From assembly GCA_013216015.1 (NCBI GenBank), contig JABSOI010000013.1, positions 1 to 64,000 on the forward strand: a stretch of 64,000 nt of DNA, given 5' to 3'. Shown in pieces: positions 35,557-44,926 of this stretch. Numbering within the stretch: the first letter of the stretch is position 1; every line of letters begins with the position of its first letter. This DNA is from Alteromonadaceae bacterium (GTDB lineage Bacteria; Pseudomonadota; Gammaproteobacteria; Enterobacterales; Alteromonadaceae). The notes under the pieces were generated by a model that saw nothing but the letters and a program-made list of their open reading frames with translations, was not told the origin of the DNA and made no database searches. The position numbers were made by a program, and so were the translations under genes.

Positions 35557-37866
35557 ATGGATCAAAAAATTGAATTATTAGCCCCCGGTGGTGATGTCGA
35601 TGCAATTAAAGCGGCAATTATTGCAGGTGCCGATGCAGTATATTGCGGCTTAGATACCTTTAATGCACGTAACCGCGCAGCTAATATTTCATTTGATGAA
35701 CTTGTTGGTATTATTCGACTTGCACACCAGTATCAATGCCAAATTTTCCTCACCTTAAATATTGTTATTTTAGAACGAGAATTTAAGACGCTTGCCAAGT
35801 TGTTAAGTAAGCTTGTTAATACCACATTAGACGCGGTTATTGTGCAGGACATCGGCATGTTTAACCTGATTAAAAAGCATTTTCCAACGCTGGATATTCA
35901 TGCATCAACTCAAATGACAACGCATAATGTGGGACAGATCCCTTTCTTAAAAAAGTTGGGAGCTTCAAGAGTTAATTTATCAAGAGAATTAAATTTACGG
36001 GAAATTACCGCAATGACCGCAGTTGGGCGCGAGCATGATACGTTAACAGAAGTGTTTGTACATGGCTCGCTCTGCGTCGCTTTCTCTGGTTTATGTTATT
36101 CAACCTCAGCCAGTGTGGGTAATTCAGGCAATCGTGGTCGTTGTAGCCAGGCTTGCCGTGAAGAATATGAAACAACCCCTACCGGTAATAATTTTCCGTT
36201 AAATATAAAAGATAACTCTGCATTTTTTGATCTGCCTGCTTTGATCGAGGCGGGTGTTCATTCGTTCAAAATAGAAGGCCGTATTAAGGGCGCAAATTAC
36301 GTACACACGGTTGTTGACAGTTTCCGTAAACAAATTGATGGTTTTGTCGAAACAGGAGAGTTACTTGAAGATGGAGAACGGCTTTATAAAGTATTTAATC
36401 GTGATTTCTCCAATGCTTTTTTAAGAGGCGACTTAAATCAATCAATGTTTATTGATAATCCGCGTGATAATTCAACAGACCATGCTATTGATAAAAGTAA
36501 TGCCATTTCAGTAGTGCAAATTCATGAGGTTGAACAAGACCTTCATAATGTTAAAAACCAGATAAATGCCACAGTAAACGAAAAGATAAAACACTTAAGT
36601 ATTGATAAAATACCCCTGACATTAAACTTTTCTGGCGAACTAAATTCTCCATTAACCATAACAATTACCACTGAAGACAATTCGGTAGAGCAAGCTTTTA
36701 ATAAAACAATGACTAAGAAGAAAAGTTTTACAGTAAAATCAGTAAGTTTATTGGCAAAAAGCGATAGCTTCAGTATTGATAAAAGTGCAATTGAAAAACG
36801 CTTTAAAAGCTTGAACAATGCACAATTCAATCTTCAAGCATTATCAATCGACGACTTGGCAGAAGGATTAAGTATCCCTTTTAAAGAGTTAACTTCGTTG
36901 AGAAAACAAATAACGCTTTTATTGAATAATTCTAAACCGATATTACCAGCAGTTGAATTACCACCGCTGGCACGACATCCCAAACTTACGGTAAATGGCG
37001 AAAATGAGGCCGAAACTACCGCTAAGTTATCGATATTAATCAGTGATGAAACAGATCTCGGTTTAGCAGAAATAACTGATGCAGATATTTACTTTAAACT
37101 ACCTGACGCCTTTAAACGTGGTTGTACAAAATATATTGATTTCCTCACAGAAAACCCTCGTTTAATTCCTTGGTTTCCTGCCGTGTTAATAGGTAAAGAT
37201 TATGATGTTGCTGTCAATATTTTGGAGCAAGTGAAACCAAAATTGATCGTCACAAACAATACAGGCATCGCTTATAAAGCCTATGAATTGGGAATTAAAT
37301 GGATAGCAGGGCCATTTTTAAATACCACCAATTCCTACGCCCTAATGGCATTAAAAGAAGATTTCGATTGTAGTGGTGCATTTATTTCTAATGAAATAAA
37401 TAAACAGCAAATGAGAAATATTGCCCGTCCGGAAAACTTTAAACTGTTTTACAGTATTTATCATCCGATCTTGTTAATGACCAGCAGACAATGTTTTTTC
37501 CAACAAAGTGTTGGTTGTGATAAACCGCGAATAGATAATGGTTGTATGCTTTCATGCGACAAATCAACCAGCATTACCAATCTTAAAGGTGTGTCGTTTG
37601 CCATAGATAAACAAAAAGCAGGCTATCCGAGTATTTATAATCAGGATCAGTTTTTAAATATGGAGATCATTAACGATCTTTCAGATTTATTCGATGGCTT
37701 TTTAATTGATTTAACCAACATTGGTGCCGGTGACAAACAATCACCTGACAAAGAGGCATTAATTAATCAGTTTGAACAACTGCTAAAAGGTCAATCAAAT
37801 GTGGTGCAAACACTTAACACTATGGTGCCTGAGTCAACAGATAGTCAATATCATACTGGTTTGTAA
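35557..37866 (+). CDS. U32-family protein, RlhA (YdcP)-like
   Basis: A 769-residue U32 'peptidase' family protein. The TIM-barrel-like N-terminal part has ELLAPGGDVDAIKAAI, GADAVYCG and the family signature HGSLCVAFSGLCY with GNRGRCSQACREEY. Its cysteines are the usual iron-sulphur ligands of RNA-hydroxylating members. SFKIEGRIKGANYV follows. A DUF3656-like middle region and a C-terminal cysteine set (RQCFFQQSVGCDKP...CMLSCDK) complete it. E. coli RlhA makes 5-hydroxycytidine in 23S rRNA; this protein is about 100 residues longer, so identical function is inferred, not certain. Confidence 0.82.
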   Translation: MDQKIELLAPGGDVDAIKAAIIAGADAVYCGLDTFNARNRAANISFDELVGIIRLAHQYQCQIFLTLNIVILEREFKTLAKLLSKLVNTTLDAVIVQDIGMFNLIKKHFPTLDIHASTQMTTHNVGQIPFLKKLGASRVNLSRELNLREITAMTAVGREHDTLTEVFVHGSLCVAFSGLCYSTSASVGNSGNRGRCSQACREEYETTPTGNNFPLNIKDNSAFFDLPALIEAGVHSFKIEGRIKGANYVHTVVDSFRKQIDGFVETGELLEDGERLYKVFNRDFSNAFLRGDLNQSMFIDNPRDNSTDHAIDKSNAISVVQIHEVEQDLHNVKNQINATVNEKIKHLSIDKIPLTLNFSGELNSPLTITITTEDNSVEQAFNKTMTKKKSFTVKSVSLLAKSDSFSIDKSAIEKRFKSLNNAQFNLQALSIDDLAEGLSIPFKELTSLRKQITLLLNNSKPILPAVELPPLARHPKLTVNGENEAETTAKLSILISDETDLGLAEITDADIYFKLPDAFKRGCTKYIDFLTENPRLIPWFPAVLIGKDYDVAVNILEQVKPKLIVTNNTGIAYKAYELGIKWIAGPFLNTTNSYALMALKEDFDCSGAFISNEINKQQMRNIARPENFKLFYSIYHPILLMTSRQCFFQQSVGCDKPRIDNGCMLSCDKSTSITNLKGVSFAIDKQKAGYPSIYNQDQFLNMEIINDLSDLFDGFLIDLTNIGAGDKQSPDKEALINQFEQLLKGQSNVVQTLNTMVPESTDSQYHTGL

Positions 37867-38356
37867 TTTATAACTAGGTAGGCTGGTGAGTTAAAGAAAT
37901 ATATTTCCCAGTGCTATTGGTAGCCAAAGAAAATTAGATAACACATTGATATTGTTGTTTTTAAATGGAGGCTTAGAACGTGCTAGTGGTTTTGTGAAAC
38001 CAAATTTATGGGATATTCATTTAGGACAAAATTACTTTTAACTAGAAACGCAGTTTACGGTTGAACTTTTTAAAGATAACGTTAATTTCACCTTTGATTT
38101 CTTTAGCTATTTCCAAATGTGGATCTCTTCCAAGTTGGAGAATATAGAGAAACTGAAGTGACATAGTTAATTTTGTCACCGACATAAAGGTGTTATTACG
38201 TACCTTATAATTTGTAGATAACCTTCATTTTATACGGAACTTAAATAGAGTAAACTTTCTTCTTAACATTGTAGATTGATTTAACAGTTAAACCAAAATT
38301 TTTCTGTAACTGTTTTTGTAAAGTATCAGAGTTTTTACTTGATTCAATATATTCTT
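37867..38356. other. Gene-poor junction of the accessory island
   Basis: About 490 bp after the U32 gene. On the minus strand, 38356 down to about 38247, an open frame (...FIEEYIESSKNSDTL, ending KKVYSI) continues past the stop of the hypothetical gene at 38357 in another frame and may be its lost C-terminus. No other coding or RNA signal was recognised. Confidence 0.35.
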
Positions 38357-38701
38357 CTATAAAAACTTTCGTAATGAAGCAAAAACACCCCACGGGGATG
38401 GTATCTCAATGTGTCCACTTCCAGCTATCAATTTTTCTAATCTTCTAAATAAAATCTCTGGTGTTTCATTCTGAATTTCCATAGGCAACTTTTCTCGACA
38501 ATTAGACATATATATTTTTTTCCCTCCGTGTTTATAAATATAAGCAAATCCAAATTCAAAATCTAATACATCAATAATCTCACATGCAATGCATGGAAGT
38601 GAAGATAGCACTTTCATTTCTATCCCCTTGCAACAACTAATAATTTGCGCCATAGCATCAGAATTATATACAGGTAGTCCTTTAAAATATGGAAAATCCA
38701 T
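38357..38701 (-). CDS. Hypothetical protein
   Basis: A 114-residue protein I do not recognise. It has a strong ribosome site (AAAAAAGGATAAAAA) and four clustered cysteines (SCCKG, PCIAC), and is otherwise a mixed soluble sequence ending SPWGVFASLRKFL. The downstream minus-strand frame FIEEYIESSKNSDTL... would extend it by about 40 residues if one base were gained or lost near the stop, so it may be a frameshifted, shortened version. It is the last gene of the minus-strand island; nothing ties it to a pathway. Confidence 0.55.
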   Translation of the reverse strand: MDFPYFKGLPVYNSDAMAQIISCCKGIEMKVLSSLPCIACEIIDVLDFEFGFAYIYKHGGKKIYMSNCREKLPMEIQNETPEILFRRLEKLIAGSGHIEIPSPWGVFASLRKFL

Positions 38702-38899
38702 TTTTTATCCTTTTTTATTTTGATAGAATTTTCTTTAAATAAAACCATTTAGTCTATAGGTAACTTACCTATATATTAAATGGTGATAAATATTAAGTCA
38801 TATCGCAGTAGCTTTAAGACTGCCTTTATGTTTTAACAAGCCATGTAAATGATGATGATTTATCGTGTGTGTATTGATTATCTTATCTGAATTTATCCG

Positions 38900-39781
38900 T
38901 TAGATCAGCGGTTCCTCCTTAGGATCAAAATCTCCAGTCCCAAGATCGGTGCGCATAGTAATATCTGCAGACAAACCGTAATGATCAGATAAATCTAAGA
39001 ATGAAGTGCCAGCAAAATTATAAGCCGATTTAAATTTGTGAATCTTTAGATTACCTGTTGTAACACCAACACCCCGGCGGCTCACGAGAATGTAATCAAG
39101 CCACTCATTAGGCGCCTTCGGGTATCGATATTTACACAATTGATTTTCATCAGGAGATGAAGTGAATCCGGCAGGGCGTTTCCCAACGAACTCCGCTCTG
39201 AGAGTAATTTGAGCCGCAGCTAATTCGTCAGCATCATTAACAGAGCAAATATTGAAATCACCCGCGATGAGGACAAGACCTCCATCTGCGCGACTATCCG
39301 TTGTGAAATCGCTCAAAACAGCTGATAAGGATTGCAACTGGCCTTCTCTAACCTTGCGCTGCTTCGCGCCACGATCCGCTTGTAAATGCGTGGCGGCAAG
39401 ATAGATGTTTTGCCCGTTTTTGGCAAATTTAACAAGGCGGGCACCTTTTGCAGCCAGAGAATCATCCCCACATGAATCAGAATATATCAGCTCACCTATA
39501 GCCTCGAATGAATGTCGACTCACGACAAAAACACCGCCATTAGATAGAGCCATTGGCTTGTCGATCACATTTGTTGCGTAGGGATATCCAACTTTTTTCA
39601 TACCTCTTACAATAATATCACGAGCTTCACTATCAAAACCTTCGTTAAAGATGACAACATCATATTCTCCTGACTTTGCTATTTCTGCTGGTATAAGCTT
39701 TGAACGCTCAATTTGTGCATGTTTCATAATAAGCTCCGGGAGCATCATGACATTATAGGTTAACACTTTGACATTGTTCAC
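38900..39781 (-). CDS. Endonuclease/exonuclease/phosphatase-family phosphodiesterase, sphingomyelinase-like
   Basis: A 293-residue EEP-fold enzyme. It has the ordered motifs LTYNVMMLP (residue 7), FNEGF (metal-binding Glu, about 46), ATHLQAD (about 140), the catalytic GDFNIC (about 173), WLDYILVS (about 230) and the catalytic histidine in LSDHYGLSADI (about 265). THLQAD and the LP after YNV resemble bacterial neutral sphingomyelinases. Those are normally secreted, yet no signal peptide is present. Sampled 60-base stretches contain 29 and 31 G+C, higher than most neighbours (about 38-42%), which suggests transfer. The actual substrate is not proven. Confidence 0.75.
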   Translation of the reverse strand: MNNVKVLTYNVMMLPELIMKHAQIERSKLIPAEIAKSGEYDVVIFNEGFDSEARDIIVRGMKKVGYPYATNVIDKPMALSNGGVFVVSRHSFEAIGELIYSDSCGDDSLAAKGARLVKFAKNGQNIYLAATHLQADRGAKQRKVREGQLQSLSAVLSDFTTDSRADGGLVLIAGDFNICSVNDADELAAAQITLRAEFVGKRPAGFTSSPDENQLCKYRYPKAPNEWLDYILVSRRGVGVTTGNLKIHKFKSAYNFAGTSFLDLSDHYGLSADITMRTDLGTGDFDPKEEPLI

Positions 39782-39868
39782 ATTAATCTACACTTTATTG
39801 GTGAGGCAATAAATTTTCAAATAAAACCCCTGACGCCATGTTCTCTGCTTCCATTTAAATATTTTTTC

Positions 39869-40238
39869 TTAGAGTAGCGATTCATCGTCCTTAATCTCTA
39901 TAGTCACAAGATTGAGCAAAACTTCGTCTCCACTCAAAGATGATTTCTCCAATTTAATATCGCCGGTCACCGTCACAATCTCCGAAGCCCCATGGAATAT
40001 TCCATTTAAAGGTGATGGAGGCTCCGGACCCATCGGTCGCCGTATATTTAAGACTCCCTTGAGTTCCTGCAGACGCATCGTTATTACCACGCGTAAAAAA
40101 TACACTGGTTGTCGTCGTCCGTTGTTTAATATTTTCCTTATTGTAAACTCCGCCATAGTCCATTTTTTCGTCCCCTGCGGTAAAATCTATTTTAGTGTGG
40201 TTTTTTGCTGCAACTCTAAAGTTTTGTGCTGCTGCCAT
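39869..40238 (-). pseudogene. Small frameshifted protein, possibly aegerolysin-like
   Basis: From ATG 40238, behind an excellent ribosome site (AGGAGAATACT), a frame encodes 94 residues through GTQGSLKYTATDGSG and FKWNIPWG, then stops soon after at 39954. A second frame, continuous with it if one G is removed from the GGGG near 39990, carries ASEIVTVTGDIKLEKSS to a natural end at 39869. The joined product would be about 121 residues of beta-rich, cysteine-poor sequence. Its GTxGS...W..PW pattern and length recall aegerolysins, but similarity is weak. It could be a frameshift mutation, a sequencing error or programmed slippage. Confidence 0.45.
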
Positions 40239-40393
40239 AGTATTCTCCTGTTAATAATTAGTGTCTTGAATTTATATTTTAAATATTATTAGATTTATAT
40301 TATCGAGTGACTTATTAATACCTTACTTGGTTATTATCAAAACTACTGGATAAGACCTTATATTTATATCATTTCCAATTTAATCTAAATATA

Positions 40394-40655
40394 TACCCAA
40401 GCTACTTGGAAATGCAGGTTCAGAGCTAAGCTAGGACATCAGAGCAAGGCGCAACATGCATATAATGGTTGTTCCCTTGTAAAGTGTTGCAACGCAGCAC
40501 TGGTGTTCTAGCTTAGCTCCCTTCGGGCAAGGCGATAAACGGCTATCTCCTGCGTTATTAAATCTCAAAAGGGAAAAACCATTTATAAAATTTAATGCCT
40601 TGAATATAGCCGTTTATCGACTTGCTGAATCCTGCATTTCCAAGTAGTTTGGGTA
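40394..40655. mobile_element. 262-bp TA-type MITE
   Basis: Terminal repeats TACCCAAGCTACTTGGAAAT (left) and TACCCAAACTACTTGGAAAT (right, inverted) agree over 25 bp with one mismatch, and TA flanks both sides (40392-40393, 40656-40657). The interior has GCAACGCAGCA and CGATAAACGGCTAT blocks but no gene. A lone end of the same family (ACAAGCTACTTGGAAAT) is visible at about 62405. Confidence 0.87.
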
Positions 40656-40779
40656 TAGGTACGTTACCTATCAACAGACCTTCAATAGCCCGTTTTTATT
40701 GAGGTTTATAATATAAAGTTTGTTGGTTAGAAATTAACCTGCCACGATGGACGTAACTATATTTTAGTTAAATGAACGG

Positions 40780-41155
40780 TAGACATTTAGTAGACGGTGA
40801 GCTTTATGAGCCACTTAATCGACAGCTCGCCATAAATAATGCAGAACACCATTGATCTTAATGAACACTTCATCAAGAAACCGAGTATCCCCAAATTTTC
40901 TCGGTTTTTCTTTAACGTGTTGCAATATCTTTGACCGAATTTTCCGCACCAATTTCTTATTGTTTCATAACTGAATGTGATCACAAGTGCGGGTAGCAGC
41001 TCTTCAATATCCCGAAAGCTAAGCGTAATTCTGTGGTAGAGCCAGCCTGCGTGGCTAATGATCTGGGATGAATAGCGATAACCGAAATAAATATTAGTAT
41101 CTTTCATATTAGAATTATCGGATTTTCTTCAATATATCGGCAACTTGACAGTACC
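40780..41155 (-). mobile_element. IS6-family insertion sequence remnant
   Basis: The right end GGGTACTGTCAAGTT (inverted, 41142-41155) resembles an IS6-type terminus. Inside it a transposase start at 41107 reads FGYRYSSQIISHAGWLYHRITLSFRDIEELL and SYETIRNWC, the IS6 N-terminus. After about residue 70 the frame shifts; FLDEVFIKINGVLHYLWRAVD, including the first catalytic Asp, is read in another frame and ends at a stop. The remaining two thirds are absent. The copy is dead. Confidence 0.82.
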
Positions 41156-41169
41156 CTCACACTAAGTGG

Positions 41170-41388
41170 ATGGCTCGACGCATATTGCCCTTAATTGGCT
41201 TAAACCGAGAAGTGCTTACCGCGAAGATGTGGATGAAGTTAACGGTTAAAAATCAAAGCGAGATAAGAAATGAATTTGAACGCTTGTTGAGGCACGATTT
41301 CTATCAACTATTAAGCGCTCACGGCACTTTCGTTCGCAGAAACGCGCATGCCAAAGTAGAAGCCACATTTAAAAAAATGTTCGATTAA
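41170..41388 (+). CDS. Short open frame, doubtful gene
   Basis: Seventy-two codons beginning 15 bp outside the IS6 end, basic, with no recognised domain and no convincing ribosome site. It may be the remnant of a gene interrupted by the insertion sequence, or chance. It is listed only because the stretch would otherwise be empty. Confidence 0.18.
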   Translation: MARRILPLIGLNREVLTAKMWMKLTVKNQSEIRNEFERLLRHDFYQLLSAHGTFVRRNAHAKVEATFKKMFD

Positions 41389-41441
41389 AAAGTCTCTGTT
41401 CACTACGATAGGGTTAGTTGCATAAGGTAAAAGCCAGACGT

Positions 41442-41475
41442 AAAAAAGGGTAATAACACCTTAATGTTATTACCC
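41442..41475 (-). terminator. Terminator of the isc operon
   Basis: GGGTAATAACA (41448-41458) pairs with TGTTATTACCC (41465-41475), a perfect 11-bp stem with a 6-nt loop. On the minus strand it is followed by TTTTTT. It lies 20 bp after the fdx stop. Confidence 0.9.
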
Positions 41476-41494
41476 TGATAATTAAATAAATCTA

Positions 41495-41833
41495 TTAGTG
41501 AGTCTCAGAAACCATATTTATCGTATATTTAGGGATCTCAACAACCAAATCTTCATCGGCAACAATTGCCTGACAGCCTAAACGGGAATCGGGCTCTAAA
41601 CCCCAGGCTTTATCAAGTAAATCGTCTTCGAGTTCATCACTTTCTGCAAGTGAGTCAAACCCTTCCCGAACAATAATATGACAGGTGGTGCAAGCGCATA
41701 CTTTTTCACAAGCATGTTCAATGTCAATATCATTTTCAAGAGCTACATTAAGTACACTCTTACCGGTTTCAGCTTCTACAACAGCCCCATCGGGACATAA
41801 TACTTCGTGTGGAAGAAATATAATTTTTGGCAT
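41495..41833 (-). CDS. fdx: ISC-type 2Fe-2S ferredoxin
   Basis: A 112-residue adrenodoxin-like ferredoxin supplying electrons to iron-sulphur assembly on IscU. The cluster ligands are seen as HACEKVCACTTCH (C-x5-C-x2-C, about 42-51) with the fourth in RLGCQAI (about 88). Length and the acidic stretch between (ESDELEDDLLDKAWGLE) are typical. It is the last gene of iscRSUA-hscBA-fdx, 15 nt after hscA. No iscX follows; a terminator comes next. Confidence 0.95.
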   Translation of the reverse strand: MPKIIFLPHEVLCPDGAVVEAETGKSVLNVALENDIDIEHACEKVCACTTCHIIVREGFDSLAESDELEDDLLDKAWGLEPDSRLGCQAIVADEDLVVEIPKYTINMVSETH

Positions 41834-41848
41834 TTTTCTGTATCCTAT

Positions 41849-43714
41849 TTAAATCTCGTCGACCGAATGACCAGATAATGCTGTACGAATGGAAGCGTCC
41901 ATTCTAAGTTCAGCAAAAACGGCGGTGCTATTATTTAATTTTTCAATTGCGGCTTCAATATCATCAGCAACAGCTGATTGAGTGATTTTTGCAAGCTCAT
42001 TTATCGCGGTGTTAATTGCAGCTATTTCTGCTTCTGTTAATAAATGGCTATCGGCAGCTAAAGCTGATTGAACAGATTCAATAACTCTTGATGCATCAAC
42101 TTGTTGCTCTTTAACCATTCGCGCCTCAATATCAACTTTTGCATTTTGCATTGATGCCTTTAACATTGACGCTATTTTATCTTCATCCAGGCCAAATGAA
42201 GGTTTAACTTCTATGCAGGCTTCAACACCTGTTGATTTTTCCATGGCTGAAACTTCAAGCAAACCATCGGCATCAACTTTAAAAGTTACTCTGATATGCG
42301 CAGCACCTGCGGTCATTGCAGGTATTCCACGTAATTCAAAACGGGCTAATGAACGACAATCATCGACCAGTTCACGTTCACCTTGTAAAACGTGCACAGC
42401 CATCGCTGTTTGACCATCTTTAAAGGTGGTAAATTCCTGGGCTTTCTCAACCGGAATAGTGGTGTTGCGAGCGATAACTTTTTCGACCAGGCCACCCATT
42501 GTTTCTAAACCTAAAGACAATGGAATAACATCGAGCAACAACATATCACTGTCAGGTTTATTGCCCGCTAAAATATCTGCTTGTATTGCCGCACCAATAG
42601 CTACTACTTTGTCAGGATCTATCGAAGTTAACGGGATTCGTTTGAAGTATTTCTCAACTTCACTTCTTATCAAGGGCACACGGGTAGAGCCCCCAACCAT
42701 TACCACTTCAATGACTTCATTAGCGGTAATTTCTGCATCTTTTAATGCCCGACGGCAAGCCCGGAGTGTTTTTGCAACAAATGTTGAAATCAAACCGTCA
42801 AACGTTTCACGATTTATACTTATCGACCAGTTAGTTTCATCTTCCAGAGTCAAAGACACAGGACTTTCTTCATTAGTGCTTAATTCTTCTTTAACTAAGC
42901 AAGCTTGCTGAAGTAATTGACGTTCCATTGAAGTTGACAAAGGACGTTGTAGATCAGATTTTTCAATTAAATAGTCAACTAAAACTGCATCAAAATCATC
43001 GCCACCCAAGGCTGAATCGCCACCAGTAGCCATAACTTCAAAAACACCTTTATTAAGACGTAATATTGAGATATCAAACGTACCACCACCCAGATCATAA
43101 ACAGCAATAATGCCTTCCTGACCGCTATCCAAACCATAAGCCACAGCTGCTGCCGTCGGTTCATTGAGTAAGCGTAAAACATTAACACCTGCAAGTTTAG
43201 CTGCGTCTTTAGTACTATGACGTTGTGCATCATCAAAGTAAGCAGGAACAGTAATTACCACACCGGTTAATTCACCACCTAACGTACTGGTTGCTCGTTC
43301 AACCAGGCTTTTCAGTATTTCTGCTGAAACTTGCACAGGGTTAACATCGCCTTGGCGAGTTTGAATTTCAGGATGAGCTTCATCACCACTGAAAACATAG
43401 GGTAACGCAGGATATTTTGCTCGAATATCTGTTAACGAACGACCAATTAAACGTTTAGCTGAAACAATGGTATTTTCAGGATCGATAATTGAGTGCGCTT
43501 TAGCAGCATAACCAACAAGCGTTTCATTGTTTTCCTGATAGCTGACAACTGAAGGTAAAATATCTTTACCATTTTCGTCTGCTAACGTTTGAGGTGTGCC
43601 ACTTTTAACACTGGCAACAAGGGAATTGGTTGTACCTAAATCAATACCAGCAGCTAGTCTGTGCTCATGGGGAACGGTACTTTGTCCAGGTTCTGCAATT
43701 TGCAATAAGGCCAT
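41849..43714 (-). CDS. hscA: Fe-S cluster chaperone HscA
   Basis: A 621-residue specialised Hsp70 that, with HscB, releases the cluster from IscU. The ATPase domain begins with [14 protein letters not shown] and has [26 protein letters not shown] and [11 protein letters not shown]. The substrate domain starts after [16 protein letters not shown]. Length and motifs are standard. It lies downstream of hscB, separated by 150 bp that include a 15-bp tandem repeat and a weak ribosome site. It recognises the LPPVK motif present in this window's IscU. Confidence 0.95.
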   Translation of the reverse strand: MALLQIAEPGQSTVPHEHRLAAGIDLGTTNSLVASVKSGTPQTLADENGKDILPSVVSYQENNETLVGYAAKAHSIIDPENTIVSAKRLIGRSLTDIRAKYPALPYVFSGDEAHPEIQTRQGDVNPVQVSAEILKSLVERATSTLGGELTGVVITVPAYFDDAQRHSTKDAAKLAGVNVLRLLNEPTAAAVAYGLDSGQEGIIAVYDLGGGTFDISILRLNKGVFEVMATGGDSALGGDDFDAVLVDYLIEKSDLQRPLSTSMERQLLQQACLVKEELSTNEESPVSLTLEDETNWSISINRETFDGLISTFVAKTLRACRRALKDAEITANEVIEVVMVGGSTRVPLIRSEVEKYFKRIPLTSIDPDKVVAIGAAIQADILAGNKPDSDMLLLDVIPLSLGLETMGGLVEKVIARNTTIPVEKAQEFTTFKDGQTAMAVHVLQGERELVDDCRSLARFELRGIPAMTAGAAHIRVTFKVDADGLLEVSAMEKSTGVEACIEVKPSFGLDEDKIASMLKASMQNAKVDIEARMVKEQQVDASRVIESVQSALAADSHLLTEAEIAAINTAINELAKITQSAVADDIEAAIEKLNNSTAVFAELRMDASIRTALSGHSVDEI

Positions 43715-43778
43715 AACTTTATTCTTTTTGTCTCGGCGGAAAAATTATGAGCATTCAAACGATTGCTCATCAAACTAT

Positions 43779-43850
43779 TTACTTATTAAGTTCTTACTTA
43801 TTAAACTCTTGCTTATTAAAGTCTTACTTATTAAAGTCTTACTTATTAAG
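43779..43850. repeat. 15-bp tandem repeat between hscB and hscA
   Basis: The unit TTACTTATTAAAGTC occurs nearly five times in a row (starts at 43779, 43794, 43809, 43824, 43839) with one or two differences per copy. It lies in the intercistronic gap of the isc operon. It is not coding. Confidence 0.9.
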
Positions 43851-43868
43851 CCTTCAATCACCAAACAT

Positions 43869-44396
43869 TTAATCATCAAGCAATTGTTCTTCAAGACGAT
43901 CCAGTTCAATATGAAGTTTTTGATAAAATTTCAATTTACGTAAATTGTTACACGCTGATAAGTTCGCTTCCCGGGTATTTTCACCCAACTGAATTTGCAT
44001 CGAGCTAAATAATAACTCATATTCCTGATCCAGGGTTTGGGTTGCTTCAAATATAGCGGCATTAATGTCATCGGCGTATTTTACTTCTTCCAGCATTTCA
44101 CGCAATTCCATTTGACGCATTAAAAAACTATTATCAGAAAATGATGCTTGTTCATTCGGCATAACGGTATCGCGAATTTCCAGCATGTATTCTGCACGCT
44201 TCAGCGGTTTTTTAAGCATTTGGTAGGCATCATTAATCATTGCCGATCTTTGCACAGCAATTAATTGTTCCTGACTGGATGCGCGTACAAAGCGATCCGG
44301 ATGAACCGCTTTTTGCAACTTTTGATACGTTTCAGATAAATTTTTGGTATCGACATTAAAACTTGTGTCTAATCCAAATAATTGAAAATAATTCAC
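43869..44396 (-). CDS. hscB: Fe-S cluster co-chaperone HscB
   Basis: A 175-residue J-domain protein that brings IscU to HscA. NYFQLFGLDTSFNVD opens it and the J-domain signature is present as HPDRFVRA. A three-helix IscU-binding domain follows (MLEIRDTVMPNEQASF...REMLEEVKYADD). I choose GTG 44396 because it gives the conserved N-terminus. The frame opens up to 44477, but that part is translated from a 13-bp tandem repeat and would add an unnatural Lys/Arg-rich leader. Confidence 0.9.
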   Translation of the reverse strand: MNYFQLFGLDTSFNVDTKNLSETYQKLQKAVHPDRFVRASSQEQLIAVQRSAMINDAYQMLKKPLKRAEYMLEIRDTVMPNEQASFSDNSFLMRQMELREMLEEVKYADDINAAIFEATQTLDQEYELLFSSMQIQLGENTREANLSACNNLRKLKFYQKLHIELDRLEEQLLDD

Positions 44397-44411
44397 AGAC
44401 GATTCTTCACT

Positions 44412-44502
44412 ACTTTTCTTCGCAACTTTTCTTCGCAACTTTTCTTCGCAACTTTTCTTCGCAACTTTTCTTCGCAACTTTTCATCACAACTGTTCTTCG
44501 CA
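44412..44502. repeat. 13-bp tandem repeat between iscA and hscB
   Basis: ACTTTTCTTCGCA is repeated five times exactly (44412-44476), then twice with changes (44477-44502). The period is not a multiple of three, so copy-number changes would break any reading frame through it. This supports the view that hscB starts downstream, at 44396. Confidence 0.95.
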
Positions 44503-44590
44503 AATGATACACAAAGCCCTTAACCGCTCTTATACAAGAGCAGGCTTTTACAATATTACACAGCTAAAACCAGCCGCAGCAATAGCCTTT

Positions 44591-44914
44591 TTATACATTA
44601 AAACTCTCACCGCAACCACATTCGCCTTTAGCATTAGGGTTAGTAAATTTAAAGCCTTCGTTCAAGCCTTCTTTAACGAAATCAAGTTCAATTCCGTCAA
44701 GATAAACTAAGCTCTTACCGTCGATAATAATATTCACATCATCAATGGAAAATACTTGGTCATCTTCTTTCAAGTCATCTACAAACTCAAGTACATAAGC
44801 CAAACCTGAACAACCAGTGGTTTTAATACCTAAACGCAAACCAATGCCTTTGCCGCGATTGTCCATAAATGACTTAACCCGCTCAGTTGCGGCTGGTGTC
44901 ATGGTGACTGACAT
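44591..44914 (-). CDS. iscA: Iron-sulphur cluster assembly protein IscA
   Basis: A 107-residue A-type cluster carrier with the three conserved cysteines, in TTGCSGLAY (about 35) and the C-terminal GECGCGESF (about 99-101). It delivers clusters to apo-proteins, mainly 4Fe-4S. A good ribosome site (GAGGTGGATTAGT) precedes the ATG, 12 nt after iscU. Confidence 0.96.
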   Translation of the reverse strand: MSVTMTPAATERVKSFMDNRGKGIGLRLGIKTTGCSGLAYVLEFVDDLKEDDQVFSIDDVNIIIDGKSLVYLDGIELDFVKEGLNEGFKFTNPNAKGECGCGESFNV

Positions 44915-44926
44915 ACTAATCCACCT

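Noticed and set aside
44397..44477. Lys/Arg-rich N-terminal extension of HscB
   Set aside because: It is translated from a 13-bp tandem repeat. GTG 44396 gives the normal HscB start and length.
44412..44502. Possible CRISPR array
   Set aside because: The 13-bp units are directly joined without unique spacers, and no cas gene is present. The 15-bp, 14-bp and 51-bp repeats elsewhere also lack spacers.
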